Assembly: GCA_005406025.1 (NCBI GenBank)
Contig: BGZK01001582.1
Span: 1 to 64,000, forward strand
Source of the DNA: Eumeta japonica
Taxonomy: Eukaryota > Arthropoda > Insecta > Lepidoptera > Psychidae
Direction of reading: 5' to 3'
DNA length: 64,000 nucleotides
Shown: in pieces, positions 45,923-59,015 of the stretch
Numbering within the stretch: the stretch's first letter is position 1
Layout of the letters: every line of letters begins with the position of its first letter
Notes under the pieces: generated by a model
Database searches by the model: none
Seen by the model: only the letters and a program-made list of their open reading frames with translations
What the model was told of the DNA's origin: nothing
Made by a program: the position numbers and the translations under genes

Positions 45923-48900
45923 GTGAGTGCACTTGCCGTTGGAACGATGTAGCTTTAAAATTTGCACAGCATTCGACACGGAATCTTCACGTGAAACATC
46001 TATCGGTACGCTTTGAGAATAAGATCAACTCATTCGCCGTGACAGCGAACCACGTGACGCTCCCTTGTGTCGTCACGCCCTCTATATCCCCATAATAAAT
46101 TTTAAGTTAATAACCGTTTGGAAAAAAGTGCCAAATACTTTAATTAAGATAATGACTTATTTTATACCTCAACGAGCCATTACTTTAAAAAAAAAATCAT
46201 AACGCTGCAATACCGCAATTGTCGTATAAATAGTAGTCGTCTTATTTACACATGAAGTTAAAAACTAGAATCCATTATGAAAATATATATATTCATACGA
46301 TTTCATACCTATTCTGTTCATGATAGATTTTGCTTAAGTACAATTTACCTTCTCTCTTTGCCTACAGCCTATGATTTCTTTATTCCAAACTAACATTAAT
46401 AAAATAGACATATGTATACACAAATCAGGCATAGGCGATGATATCCTAGTAAACAGAGCTGGCAGAGTTATCAGTGCGTCGTTTTCAAAATAGAAAGTAT
46501 TCAGTTCGAACCTTAACCTCGGGCGAATTCACCGATGAAATTTTCTAACTCAAGTCAAATGAAGTCACTTTTTTCATGCCTCTCAGAACCCACAAAGCTG
46601 GCAGTCTTGGACGTTGACCGCATTGGTGACGCGGTCGCTAGCACTCACAAACCACATTAGATCAGTGTGAAAAGCTAAAATCCTAGTACTTCCAATCTTA
46701 ATAAAAAGATTATAGGAGGATATATCTCAACGGTAGTGTGATAAAAACTCAACACAAAAAGAAAAATTCAATGAAAACATACTGTTGCAAAAATAAATAA
46801 CCGAATAGTACTCCGTTTCTTTAACTTGAACCGAGTGGAGTATTTATATTATCTATTCATTTTTATTGTTCAATATATTCTAAAAAATACTGGGTAAGTA
46901 AAACGTGACGTCTTTACAGTCTTTTTTTTTTATAATTACGAGGGACGTGTTTATGACCTTGCTTACATTTAAGGAATATTCTAAAACATTCGTTCTCGGA
47001 TTACAGAGAATTTAAGATGTCGGAAAAGAGTTCGTTTTGGGAACCAGTGCGTTAATAAGCATAAAGCGTAAAGCTAACTGAATAATTGAAGACATGCCTT
47101 CCGTTTTTCTTAGTGTTTACTTTTCTTTCTTTTCTAAGCCTGTTGAATACAGTAAAATATCTTTTTATACGATTCATACTGGTAACACTTCGTCCTCTCA
47201 CTCTCGCATAAACAAATATAGACTTCAATTTAATCTCGTAGATTTCATTAATTACAAGTTAACGCAAATTATGACGAGAGGAACTCATCGTGGAATAAAG
47301 ATAACCTTTGTTTCGTCAATATGGCTGTCATGACCATTGGTTTCAACCCGTGTAGAAGAAAATGGATAATAATTGAAACACGGAATAAATCCATGAAAGT
47401 GCACCACAATTCACTACAAAATAGCGCCAATAATTCCATTTGTAACCAAATCCAAGCGCGACCGTTCTGGACACTGAGCGACGTTACGTAATATCAAGGG
47501 TGGTATGTCGTGAACGTACCACCGAGGCGCCGTCAAATAACACCGTTCATCTATACGAAACTTTTGAAGGATTCACGTAACTGTTTAATACTTAATCGTA
47601 GTGTTGAATTGTGAAAAAAAACAAATGACGAAGTTGAAAAAGGTGGAAACAAATTAACTGGCATAAGTAGGCAAAGTAACAAATACTTTTTAAATGAAAG
47701 GAGTAAAGAATCTACTGAATAGAAGACAAAAGGGTAATTAATATAAATCTTCCGAATTGACAAAAATTTGCTGATCACGTATGTCATTTCAATAAATACG
47801 TACGTCATGAATTCGGTCAATTCACAGTTTTGTATCAGCAGTAGCTGTTGTCGTGATTGCTATTAAACGCCCTAATTTTTACATATTTTATTACATATTA
47901 CATATTTTATATATTACACATTTTAACACAACAATTGGTGAACGTACTGCCACTTTAATAACGAACACCATTTCACTTCAACTTGATAATCAATTTAATG
48001 ATTTGTTAAAGCATTTCCTTCGGGCCGTAAAACTCTTATTAAAATCGGTTAATACAATTTTAACTGTAAAGTCGTTTCGAAAATGGGAAGAAATATAATT
48101 CTAGCACGAAACAGTTGTACGCGAGCTCATCACACACCTGTCCGCATTTCATGTACGACGTCATCTGCCGCGAGTTGCCTTCACCTTCACGCGTGACGCA
48201 CGAGAGGCGCCTTTATGATTTTATTTCAGCAAAAGTAAAGGGGACAATACCAGAGGCACATTTTCTTTCAATTTGCTTTCTCTGTGCCCACTCCCGAACT
48301 TGGGACTAGACAGCAGTCTAGGTTAAAGCGGTGTATCGACGCCCTGCGTACAGTGAATTACTAGGTCTTTCGTGTACGCTTGACCATTTTTGAACGCAAA
48401 ATTTAACGGAAACTGTTCACGGGCAGTTTAAGTTTTTTTACTGCGATCGACATCCATAACAAACCCGTAATGCATTTATTTAAAATATTACTTGACGAAG
48501 CATCCTTACAGTTGTACATAGACAGAGCGTTGGCTCTCTGTATGTGAAATTTGAACATTTTATTATAAATTTTGTCTAATGCTTATTAAGCTTGTAGCTG
48601 TTTTTTTTTTCAATTGACTATTTTGTGTCTTATATTTTAGTACTGTTGTATATTAGTAGGATAAGATTCATACTGACATAAACAGCTAATACTAAAACAG
48701 CAAGTAGTATGTGGCGTCTATGAGCCTATTCAATTCCCATCACTTGTGTATAAAGTTTATTCGTTTGTGATTTTTGTACTTTGTATTAATTTAACAAACT
48801 ATTTTTACACATCATTTTAACCGTTCAATACCTATATAAGAAAGTATATTAAAAAAATAAAATATGTAAAAATATGTCTTATGGTAGCAAATTAGTCGAT

Positions 48901-49110
48901 TAGGATTTGTATATTATGACAGATAATCATATTTTTATAAATTTGTGTCTCTATGCGTACAGCTTATAATATTTTACAGATAATTTTGTCATTTACCATT
49001 ATAATTCCATTGAAAAGATCTCATGGCATATTATCTAGAGACAGTTCGATTAATGAAGGTTTCTATATGTTTGTAAGTAGTCACATTCACTTTTATACAT
49101 TACAAATAGA
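45923..49110 (+). other. AT-rich DNA after exon 6
   Basis: Starts with the exon 6 donor GTGAGT. I find no trypsin-like exon: no RIVGG, AAHC or GDSGGP coding motif. A possible SINE scrap lies at 46450-46520. A GC-richer stretch at 48110-48215 is unexplained. Otherwise featureless. Confidence 0.5.
46450..46520 (+). repeat. Possible tRNA-derived SINE scrap
   Basis: GAGCTGGCAGAGTTATCAGT resembles an A box, and TTCAGTTCGAACCTTAACCT a B box, about 40 bp apart. No acceptor-stem pairing is evident, so it is not a tRNA gene. Confidence 0.4.
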
Positions 49111-49118
49111 CTACCCTA

Positions 49119-50152
49119 CGAGGGCTGTTATTTATTTATCCGGAACTGGCCACATACAGAACACTATTTAAAAAGTAATTACAATGTTCTAAAATTGAAC
49201 TCCTTGGCTGTAGAATACACTTTGTTTCATGTAACTATCAATTGTTTTACCATTGTGAGGTCATTTTAAAAATTGCGTGCCTTGATCAACTCACTTTGAC
49301 TTTTAGGTAAGAAGCACCATCAAAAACCACTGTTTATCACTGGTTTAGTGAGTTTAATCGTGGGCAGACTATGATTACGGAGAAATTCAAACAAGATCAT
49401 CATAAGTCGGTTGTTGTGCCACAAAATATCGATGCTGTGCGGGAACTAATAATGCAAGATCGTCATGTTACATATCCTGAGATAAAGGCGCCCCTGAACG
49501 TAAATATGACGAGCACACATAAGATATTACACAAAAATTTGACTGTAAAAAAAATTGTTCCCTTTGGTTTCTGCACAACTTGAGTAATGATCAAAAAGAG
49601 GCTCGTGTCGATTGGTGCAAAAAAATGGAAAATAAAATACAATCATGGTACGTCAAAAGCTGTTTATAATATCTACACAGGTGACGAATTTTGGATTGAT
49701 CCCGAAACTAAACAAGAGTTAACGGTGTGGGTGTTCCGAGATGAACCGAACCCAACAAAAGTGACTCGAGCCAAAAACACTGAAGCGAATAGTTGCTGTT
49801 TTTTTTTTTATATAAATGGACATGTGGTTACAGTACCAAAAAGATCGAATTGACGGGTAATCCGCCGTAAAGCCCCGATTTAACACTCAACGATTTCTAT
49901 TTATTCCCAAGCGTGAAGAATAAGTTACGTAGTCAACTTTTTTCGACCCGCGAAGAGGCCGTTGATACGTTCAAAATACACCTTTTAGAGATACCTCAAT
50001 CAGAATGGAAAAAGTGCTATAAAAATTGGTTTCATCGTATACAAAAGTGCATCGATCAACATGGCGAATATTTTGTAGAGCAATAACACCATACTAAATG
50101 ATAGATATTTGTTTTTTTTTTATATTCTGGACACATAAATAGCAGCCCTCGT
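49119..50152 (+). mobile_element. Internally deleted mariner element with terminal inverted repeats
   Basis: The left end CGAGGGCTGTTATTTATTTA (49119 on) matches the complement of the right end (GTCCAGAAT side outward, 50151 back to 50124) at about 23 of 28 positions. The flanks carry TA (49117-49118, and TA at 50153-50154 after one extra T), the target duplication of Tc1/mariner elements. Length is about 1.03 kb, against the usual 1.3 kb. Inside is a plus-strand transposase pseudogene. Diverged ends and a broken gene make it immobile on its own. Confidence 0.9.
49311..50086 (+). pseudogene. Mariner transposase pseudogene
   Basis: The frame opens with SKTTVYHWFSEFNRGQT, then NIDAVRELIMQDRHVTYPEI and ITGDE-like YTGDEFW (first catalytic Asp), VWVFRDEPNPTKV and INGHVVTVPK. 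The segment that should carry the second Asp (H-x-D-N-A) is missing, so roughly 80-100 codons are deleted. The sequence resumes at KIELTGNPP, a stop, then SPDLTLNDFYLFPSVKNKLR with the third Asp, and ends EIPQSEWKKCYKNWFHRIQK, CIDQHGEYFVEQ and TAA. Frameshifts near 49560-49625 split the N-terminal half. The ending is a standard mariner transposase C-terminus. It belongs to a different mariner lineage from the 6.7-kb copy. Confidence 0.92.
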
Positions 50153-53100
50153 TATATGAACTTCAAGAATTGAAACTTAACAAGTTGTCGACTTATCGAA
50201 GATTACTTAATGTATACATATAACGGATGCACTGTCATTTGTTTAAAGTATGCAAAAAAAAAGTTCAATCATATTTAATTGTAAGTTTCCCCTCAATTCA
50301 ATGCTATAATTTATATCATATCCAGACTTATATTACATTCACAATATAAAAAATAGACAGAACAGAAAATACGTAGAGAATTGCAGAAATGCACAATTTT
50401 ACGCAAAATGAAAATGCGAAAACCGCAAAACGAAATGTGCATTCGTGAATAAATAATGCATCAGAGTGCAACCTTCTGCGGAATATTGCAGCTCGGCGCC
50501 TTTTACAAAATGATACCGATGGAAAAATAAGAAATGGAAATTTGAATGATTCTGAAATAAATATATGAAAGTGTCATATCGTTGGATCTTTATTTCTTCA
50601 AATTTAATTAACAATATTTCTGCAACTTAGTCTACAAGGTCTTAAAAGGTAAATAAAAAGAATATAAAATTGTCCGTTTATGAAATAAAACTATAATTGC
50701 TAATTACATTTAGCCGGTAATTGTTTAACACTCTTTAAGTTGATAATTGTAATCGTTTAAAGTTTGTTTCACAAGTAGCAAGTTTTAAATTTTCTTTTAT
50801 CCGACGTTTATAACAAGTGAAGTGCTATAAACGTCAAAAAAGATTGCTTAATTTCTTTAACATTTTTACAATATTTTTCCATATTTTTTTTTGTTGTAAC
50901 TTTCTTTAATTCTTGATTTGAACGGGTCGCGGTAGGTTAGTAATTTTAACTGCTAACTTCACGTCGATATCTAGGAAATTAAAAGCTTATTGAGTAGAAA
51001 ATCTAACATACAATCCCATAAATGACTCTTTTTTCAGCTCTAGAAAGTGAATGCAAAAATTCCATCTGCGAGACGGAAGCTATATATATCATACTATTAT
51101 CGATAAATAGCCGGTTACGTGCACGGACCCAACTACACCAAGAAGTTCCAAAGCGATTAATCATTTAAACAGCTCTCGCCGAGCACTCCGCCGGAGCCCG
51201 CTCGGTACGGTCATTCAAAATTTTTTCTGAGCAAAATCCGCCACCGGATTGCTAGTTGCGACAAAATACCCGCCGTAATAACTCACGAAGGTGTTTTACG
51301 CCGCGGCAAAAGTTCGGAGGCCGGAAAATTAAAGACGCTCGCGACTTATCTCGGAGTAAAATTGCGATTTATGCGCCCCCACGTATGTATAAAGTCTATG
51401 GAGTTTCCGCAAAGTTTCTCAACGCTGAAATTTATCAAGGAAACAACGTGCTGGAATAGCAACGCTTAGAGTTGGATAGCGTGGATCTTGAAATCGGAGC
51501 GAGCGTTAATCAAAGATTATTAAACTGTATCGATAAAAAAGATATGTAGAACAACGACGATATCAGGAAAGACTAGGTTTCCCGAAATCTAGGAACTGCA
51601 TCGATGTGAGTGCTTTTTTTTTAACTCATTCGCGATTGATTTAACAATCATCGTTCGCTTCAATAACGAAAAGAAACCACATGAGAAGATGTATATGCAG
51701 GTCGTTCCGGTGAACAGGTGATAACGTTCATCGGTAAGCTTTCATCTTTAGTGAAGAAGTATACCAGACTCGATAAAGTATTGAAGCCTGCAGTGGAGTT
51801 CTTAATACCGATTGTTTACGTCTACAAGAGGAAGTTCAGATGAACCCTAAAGGAGGAGGGTCTGCCGTCGCCGTGCTCACTAGAACTGGCATAATGCATT
51901 ATTTGTGCAGGCAGGGAACCGAGCGCGCCTCAAGTGCGGCGCTGTCAAATGAAAGGAGTAAAGGGATGGACTGCACAATGCAAATGTCGATATCGACATA
52001 AAACGAATGAGTGCGATTTTTTTTAATATTCTTCTAATTATTTTCGTTGTTCCATGAGATACTATTCTATATATAATTAGCATTTAACAGGAATAAAAAT
52101 ACAAGTTATACATTATACAAATATAATATCAACTTAAAATGTAAAAAAAAACGAGTTCTCATGTCATGCATAGTACTTATTATTTAAAAAATGCTCTTTA
52201 AACAAAATCAAATTATTGTACTTTGGTCTCTTCGAATGTTCATTTTCTTTTCAAAATTTTAAAATTATTTTAATAGAGTCAAACGTTGTGTTTTTCGAAA
52301 CTTTATTTATCGAAAGGCGATATCTAAATTCCATTTTGATATCGCTTTAACGAATTAATTTTGACCAATAGTTAGATTTTTTTGCTTTGGTTCGCTAAGA
52401 AACAGGCAATAATTTAAGAGTTTGGCAATGGCAAATATGTTTACCAATTAAAATCAGTTATAATATAAACAAAAAGTAGAAAAAGAACATATAATTTTTT
52501 TAAGTCGATTTATTCTCTTTCTATATTTTAAACAACAGTTTGATATAAATAAAGATCTTGATGATATGAATCCTCATTGCATAGCGTGTTTGTCCGTCTA
52601 ATGTTAATTAGCATTTACGTATAGAATATAGGAACACTGGATTCTTCTATTGACCTCTTACTATAATTTTATATATTTTTATTGCGTACTTTTCTCGAAC
52701 TAAGCGAATTTCTAATTTAGGAGAAATACTTAATAGCCTATTTTGCTAACAGACTTCACAATCTACATAAATTATAAACAGACTGAAGTCAAATGTATGT
52801 GCTATTTTGTAGTATAAATGAAATTCCCAGAGGAGCATATGCTTTAATTTGGTTTTATCGACTTATTCATTGAGCGGCCTCATTCGATACTTAAAATATT
52901 ATGGCATAACGTCACAAATCGATTAACTCGTTTTCGCTATAGTAAAACATACCTATATCGATATCGATTGTAGTGATACACAACATTCTATCGATAAAAT
53001 AGCTGAGAAATTCCAACAAAGTCACGGACCAAAATTATGGGTCATAAAATATTTATTACGGGCGAGTTATAAAACTCGGCGGCGTTCTGTTCGCAGCCAT

Positions 53101-53480
53101 TCCGCTCGCCGATTGAAAGACCGTCCAATTTACAGGTATCGCGTGTGCCCGTATACTCTCTAATTTGCTACTAGAGACAGATACAGAATTAAAAAAAAAA
53201 CAGAGGCACGGTGGCTGAGGTCAAAAGTGACCGCGTTACCTTTCAAAACTTCGATATTTGATGAAAACTTGTCACATTTGGACTGAAATCAATAAACTTC
53301 TGATTTTTTCGATTTTATTAGCGGTAAATTGACACGGCATCAGCCCGCCAATGTCTCCCGATGAGGATGCAACAGAAACTACACGAGAAGAATACAGAAT
53401 ATACTATGCGATATAAATAAATATCAAAATAAAATAGAACTTGTAGTATGTATAAATCACACTAATCTAATAGGATGGTA
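50153..53480. other. Non-coding DNA
   Basis: AT-rich. A GC-richer stretch at about 51160-51320 (CTCGCCGAGCACTCCGCCGG) has no coding signature. No gene recognised. Confidence 0.45.
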
Positions 53481-53499
53481 ATGGGTGGTGGTGATCGAC

Positions 53500-53820
53500 G
53501 TCACAGAAAGGGTATGAATGAGGAAGGAGCGATGAGGGTGTAACAGGCGACGTCAGGATGTGGAGGTCGGCCCGCGGGTGTAGTAGGTGAAACAGTAGAG
53601 CCGACATCCCATTTCGCCTCGATTGCGGGGTTGTGGAAAGCAATACGTGGAGTAGCGGAATTGGTAGTGGTCGGTGCGAGCTTCTCCTTGGCAGTTGGAT
53701 GTATTCCCACTGTTTCTCATGCTTGTGCGTTTTCGTCCAAACCTGTCGTTTTTACTTTGCTTCTACGCTTTTTCGCATCAGCCGCCGTTGTTGTCTTTTT
53801 TCTTTTGTCATCCTTCATAA
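53500..53820 (-). pseudogene. Possible coding remnant of unknown origin
   Basis: On the minus strand a frame with a single stop reads TTTADAKKRRSKVKTTGLDE, then NAQA, a stop, then VGIHPTAKEKLAPTTTNSAT and PRIAFHNPAIEAKWDVGSTV, ending proline-rich. The basic KKRRSK and the Pro/Thr-rich composition would suit a retroelement ORF1/gag-like protein, but no domain is recognised. No splice sites are convincing. Confidence 0.3.
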
Positions 53821-53824
53821 AATA

Positions 53825-54785
53825 AAAAAATCCTCTCAAGTTCGAAGTGTGAAGAGAAAACGTCAAAAAGATAACATTGATTTCGCTTACGAAAAAGTTG
53901 ATTTCTTAACGTACATAGTAGGTTGATAGATGGATGTGGATAGAAATAGAAGACCAGCAAGGAATGAATAATGATTAAAAATAAAGCAAAAAAGTATGCA
54001 TACAGCGTATACATAATGTTAAAAACTTAATAAGTGGGTAGCGGTAAGTAAATAGATGATTTATAGAACGAAATCCTTCTCACGCGAGTCAGTCTCGCAC
54101 TTCACTTTTTTGTTTCAGATTATTTTCAGATGTATTTCATATAGCACTCTTTAAAATGTACTTGATACGTGAAAAATATGAAGTCGAATGTATATATACG
54201 ATCCTTGAAATACGTCGCAACACGTGATGAATTTACTTTGTCATTTAAATCATTTAGGGCCAAATCAAAATGTGTGTCTGGAATGTTCTGAAGTTTTAAG
54301 CCTGTTTTCACACGGCGCGCCGCGGAGGGCGCAGCTCGCTCGACAGACACCGGATGGTTACTCGATTGTAATGCGATCGTTCGAATTCCGATTGTAAAAC
54401 GTTATTTTTTTATGAAGTTCACTTGTATTTTGTGTGGTCCTTAAGACGTTTTGGTGTTTCGGATCGAAATCGTAGAACCAAAATGAATCGTGATTATCTT
54501 TTAATTATAACTGAATTAGAGTTTTAACATGGTATGGAATATCCTGTTTTCCGTCTTTTCTGTCTGTATTTATATCTTTTTGAGTCGAATTGAAGTTGAA
54601 TTGAATTTTAATTGGAACAAAGGTTTAACCAACCTACATGAAATTTGTTACACTGATAAAATCTAATCCTGGTGTAAAATATTAATTACGTATTATTGTA
54701 ATACATTATTTGGAAGTTCTAGATAGAAAAAAAATATTGTTTTATTTTGTCGCATACGTAACTTTACCGATTTGCCTGGAGCTGC
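53825..54785. other. Non-coding DNA
   Basis: AT-rich with one GC-rich patch (54305-54345, CACGGCGCGCCGCGGAGGGC). No gene recognised. Confidence 0.45.
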
Positions 54786-54789
54786 AAAA

Positions 54790-54975
54790 GGAGGAAAGTG
54801 GTAGAGAGGGCTGGTTATGAGAATAAGAGAGGTATAGAAAAAGCGATATAGCGTATCATGGAGATGGAAAGCGAGAATATGAAAAAAAGGGAAAGAAACA
54901 ACAGGAAAGAGAGAGACAGAGAAGAGAGAGAAGGAAAATCAGAAGAATTGAAATTAAAAATAGGACGAAGATCAG
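54790..54975 (-). repeat. Purine-rich retroposon tail, related to 33.75-33.83 kb
   Basis: A long A/G-rich run (GAAAGAGAGAGACAGAGAAG and similar) ending ATTGAAATTAAAAATAGG, which is shared with the 33.8-kb fragment. Confidence 0.55.
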
Positions 54976-55990
54976 AACAATATTATTAATGAGATCAAGG
55001 TTAGAATGGCAGTCTACTAAGAATCGATTCAGATTATCTATCTAAGCGGGCGGGGCTCAAAAGAAGTCTTCTAAGTATTTAAATTTAACCGAGCGTTTAT
55101 GTTTCTTTGTAATATTTAATTTGGAGCTGATCCAAATGGTTTTTTCCAATAGAATACAGATACACATATCAGAATTAGAAAAATAAATTTATTGCAATGT
55201 CTATAATGTCTATTTCACGGCAAAACATATATCTTTTGAATTGTAACTTTACACTCTTTTTCAAAATTCTATATACATATCCCAAACCGCCAGTGCAACA
55301 TTTCGTAATGTGAATAGAGAGATAGATTACCTCTCCTGAACCGGACTAACGGGAATCTCATACGAAATGGAGAGCTAAAAAACGACACAACCGTATTTCA
55401 ACAGCGACCGCACAAAACAAAAAAAAAGTATTAAACACCGACAAGTGAAAGCTTGAACAATTACGTGGGTATTTTTTTAACCGGCAGGAAATATTTTATT
55501 GTGCAGGAAATACTTTTAATTGAAGTGTTTATATTTCATTATTGTAAACTACTATTACAAAAAATATATCACAATTTTAATTTAATGCGCTATTGTACAT
55601 GAAAAATAATGCATATTATTTTACATTCAAAAAATGCAATTTATTGCTTAAGACGTATTGTATTATAATTGCGTATTGTATTTGTAAATTTACAAATACA
55701 ATACGAAAAGTTCCAACATGAATATATATCTATGTTGTACGTATATATAAAATATATATTTATATTATGTATTGTTATATTATCAATGTATTTCAACCCA
55801 AACTTAATTCTCGTGTAAACGTCGTGTAAACGGGGCCAATATATGCAGATACTTATTTACAGAGGTATCGGTTACGGTAGCGATAACAGTGTTGCGAGTT
55901 CAATGGTTTTTTCCCATCTCAAAAAATGCCCAAAGCCCTAGAAGTTTTCACTTCAAAAAGGTATTGGAAATCGATATCGAACTCATTCCG
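54976..55990. other. AT-rich non-coding DNA with a 34-bp palindrome
   Basis: Nothing coding. A perfect 34-bp palindrome spans 55672-55705, with half-site CGTATTGTATTTGTAAA. Confidence 0.6.
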
Positions 55991-55994
55991 AATT

Positions 55995-56270
55995 AACGAG
56001 TAGAGCCGCACGCGCCGACCGACGTTAATAACCTACGAATGTGTTCGAAAAAGCGGGCCGTGGCTCATTAAAAAGTTACCCAAAGAGCTCGCGGCCGTAT
56101 CACTTTTTCGTGTAGGCCGCACCGCGTTACCGAGGAGGCGCGCGGCTGCGGTCGCTTTATACAACAACTCCGGTTATTTCGTTCGCCGAAACGTACCGAA
56201 CTTGTTTACAGTCAGGGGCTTTCTGCTCGTGATTTTATTACAAATCGCCTTTTCTCGCCGTAGCGAATTC
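55995..56270. other. GC-rich island D
   Basis: CpG-rich stretch with words such as GAGCTCGCGGCCGTATCACT and GTTACCGAGGAGGCGCGCGG. No open frame with a domain. Candidate regulatory DNA. Confidence 0.3.
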
Positions 56271-58600
56271 GCCCTTGTGTATCATTACGCTTACAAACGG
56301 GAACGCAAATACAATTTAGAATTTGGATGCGCGAAAAAAAAATTATAGCTTGTTTGACGTACACGATTATATTAAAATGGTTGATGTAAACGCAAATTAT
56401 TATTGTACCGTATATTTAATATTCGTCGTTTTGCTCTTTCAATTTTATTAATTATTTAGTATCACAATGTGATAGAGAAAAATGTATAGATCAGGAGGTA
56501 GTTCTCGAAACATTTGATTTCATTTCTCACGTGACATTGCAAAGAAACCCCTAACAAAAACCGTGTGTTTTTATTAGGTGTTTTTTGGATCACTATCCGT
56601 ATTCTGAGACGTAGTCACGTATAGGTGCATCAACTGTATTATACGAGACATCTGCAAATATACATTTAGTACTGTTTTAGGTAACTATTTAACCATCAAT
56701 TTATCCCACAAGACTTTAAAGGTGTACAATGGGAGAAGTGTCACAGTCCAATTGTTCATCTAAGAAACGCTATTTTAGCGCGCGGCGAACAAACCTCTCC
56801 CTGACTTAATTTTGATGTCATAGCGATGTCCACTGAGCGGTATTAAATTTACACAAATAGTCTGCAGGTTATGCCGGCATGAACGGTCGTTTTAGAGCTT
56901 ATCAATCTGTATTATAAGAATCGACATATTGTAATCTGTGTATCGCTTACAGATTCGAATTTCACTTAATCGATTGAACACAAATTTACTGGTCACGTTC
57001 CACACGTTATTCGAAAATTGTAACAGGTAGTCGGAACATTTTTCTATGCCATTCGCAATCGGTCGTTGACGAACTGCGCTCGAGTTTCGATCGATATCCG
57101 TACGGTACGACTTACGCATAGATGTGTAAAAAAGAGAAGATGCATGGTCGCATACTATATTCACGGCGAAAAATAGCTCAAAGTGTATTTGATGTCTCTG
57201 TCTCACATTTTACGATACCATTTTGCGGTGCCAAAAAAAAGAAGGGAAGGAACATCATTCATCAACCGAAATGTCATAATTTGAGTTTCATTTTTAAATG
57301 CACGAAGAAAAAGTAAGGATTACTTTATTATTTGACAACAATAAGTCCCATTTCTTTAAAACAAGGCATCAATGGAATGGTATAATATTATTTTAAATCT
57401 TTATTATTGTTTTTTGGTTGGAAGTATGAAAAGTATTATAGTATATTTTTCTTCATAATAAATCTTAAAGTAGTAATAACCTAAAATTAAAATGAATATG
57501 AACGAATATTGAAATTCTTTAATTTCATAATGTCGGTGAAAATATACATTCACCGAAAGTATGTAAAGTGAAAGTAAAACTTTCTAACTATTTATATGAT
57601 AAGATAAGGTGGAGAATCATTAAACATTAACATATTTTGTTAAATATAATACTTATTATATATGTATATAATTTGCAAAAAAAAACTCAAATATAATAAA
57701 CATATTTTAGAGGTAATTTTAATACTTGTATAAATATAAAACAAATAAAAACGAAAAAATGAAAAAGGCGACTCCATTTGTATAAAAACAGAGCTTCTAT
57801 TGTTAAGCGACCGAATAATTTGCTAACGCAACAAATACGAAATCGGTGTTATTTATTTTTTTTTAAGTCGGTTTGTGTCTTGGCTTTTGATGCTACTTCA
57901 AATGAGCAAATACAAAATACTCATCAAATACTCATTATAATACATGACTGCGCACTTATTATAAATAAACTGAATTTCGCTTATCGAAAATAAAAAATAC
58001 CATCTTTTTTCATAACTTTTTAAGAGTTATGTGCTAAAACTGTCTGTTTTAGCACTCATTTACTGCGGCCGATTTTTAAACGCGAGACTGTACATTTTGT
58101 CTTTTTTACAGATCAACGAACGTACCAAACTCTTCCGCTCTGAATTGCCTGCGAATGATATAATGCGCAGGTTTAACACTCCTCGACCCTTCCTTCTTCT
58201 CCCCGCATTCCTATTTTATGCAATTGCGACGCTTTCGTGACTAATTTCTCAGCGGCAGAGTTTCGTGCGTTATACTGTACTTACAGCTATATTGGAAAAT
58301 TTGAGTAACTGTTTAATTTCAATTTCAAACTAATAAATTTCAACTGAAAAGATTATAAGACGAATCTAAACTATTTTTATTTACAGAAATAACCACTTTG
58401 GAACTAACTTCACAGATTTGAGCTATTCCTAAACAAAACGAAATTATATAAGTGTATGTCCTCGCAGCGCAGGGCTATACAATTCGGTACACGCAGTAAC
58501 GCCAGTTCCGTTTGAACAAAACGTTAAACAGTACAAAATTACATTTATCCAAACGTCAGACTTATTATCTTCATTCCCTTAAAACATCGCATACCCTTGT
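56271..58600. other. AT-rich non-coding DNA
   Basis: No gene supported. The 104-codon minus-strand frame at 56892-57206 shows no domain. Confidence 0.45.
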
Positions 58601-58619
58601 TACTTAATAAGCGAGACTG

Positions 58620-59015
58620 CACTGCGGTCTGCCCTCACGTACGGCGCGAACGAAACGAAGACTAATGGCGCGGGGCCGCAAGGTGGTTATTCGTCCGCCG
58701 GCCGCCGTACATCCCCGTTACAGGTAACGAGCGGCCGTAAGTTTGCGCGATTTAATTCAACGGCCGCCATCCCTCATAGCGCATCCCCTCGCCGGATTTT
58801 CGCCATTTATATTCCGTTGTCGCGCCCTCGCCCCGACTTCGCGCTCGCCGGTCCGCCCGGGTTCCTCCCGAGCGACGTCGTGACGGGTTTTAATGTATCC
58901 GCTGGCGCGGCACATGCTAATCTTGCCGTTTTTAAGACTCGGAGCTTAACGTCGGTCTTCGAGCTGACGCTGGCGACCGTACAAGCGCCGTTGCGATGAC
59001 GTCATCGGAAGACAG
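58620..59015. other. GC-rich island E with a CRE palindrome
   Basis: About 390 bp of the highest non-exonic GC in the window. It contains GATGACGTCATC (58995-59006), a perfect palindrome around the cAMP-response core TGACGTCA, as well as GCTAATCTTGCC and TTTTAATGTATCC words. No splice sites and no domain in any frame. Candidate enhancer, promoter or conserved non-coding element. Confidence 0.35.

Noticed and set aside
45923..46095. Open frame extending past the exon 6 donor
   Set aside because: A strong GTGAGT donor lies at 45923, and the sequence beyond loses family resemblance and GC-rich codon use.
58817..58999. A GC-rich protease or other exon
   Set aside because: The frame is open but shows no trypsin motif, no conserved cysteines and no suitable acceptor/donor pair.
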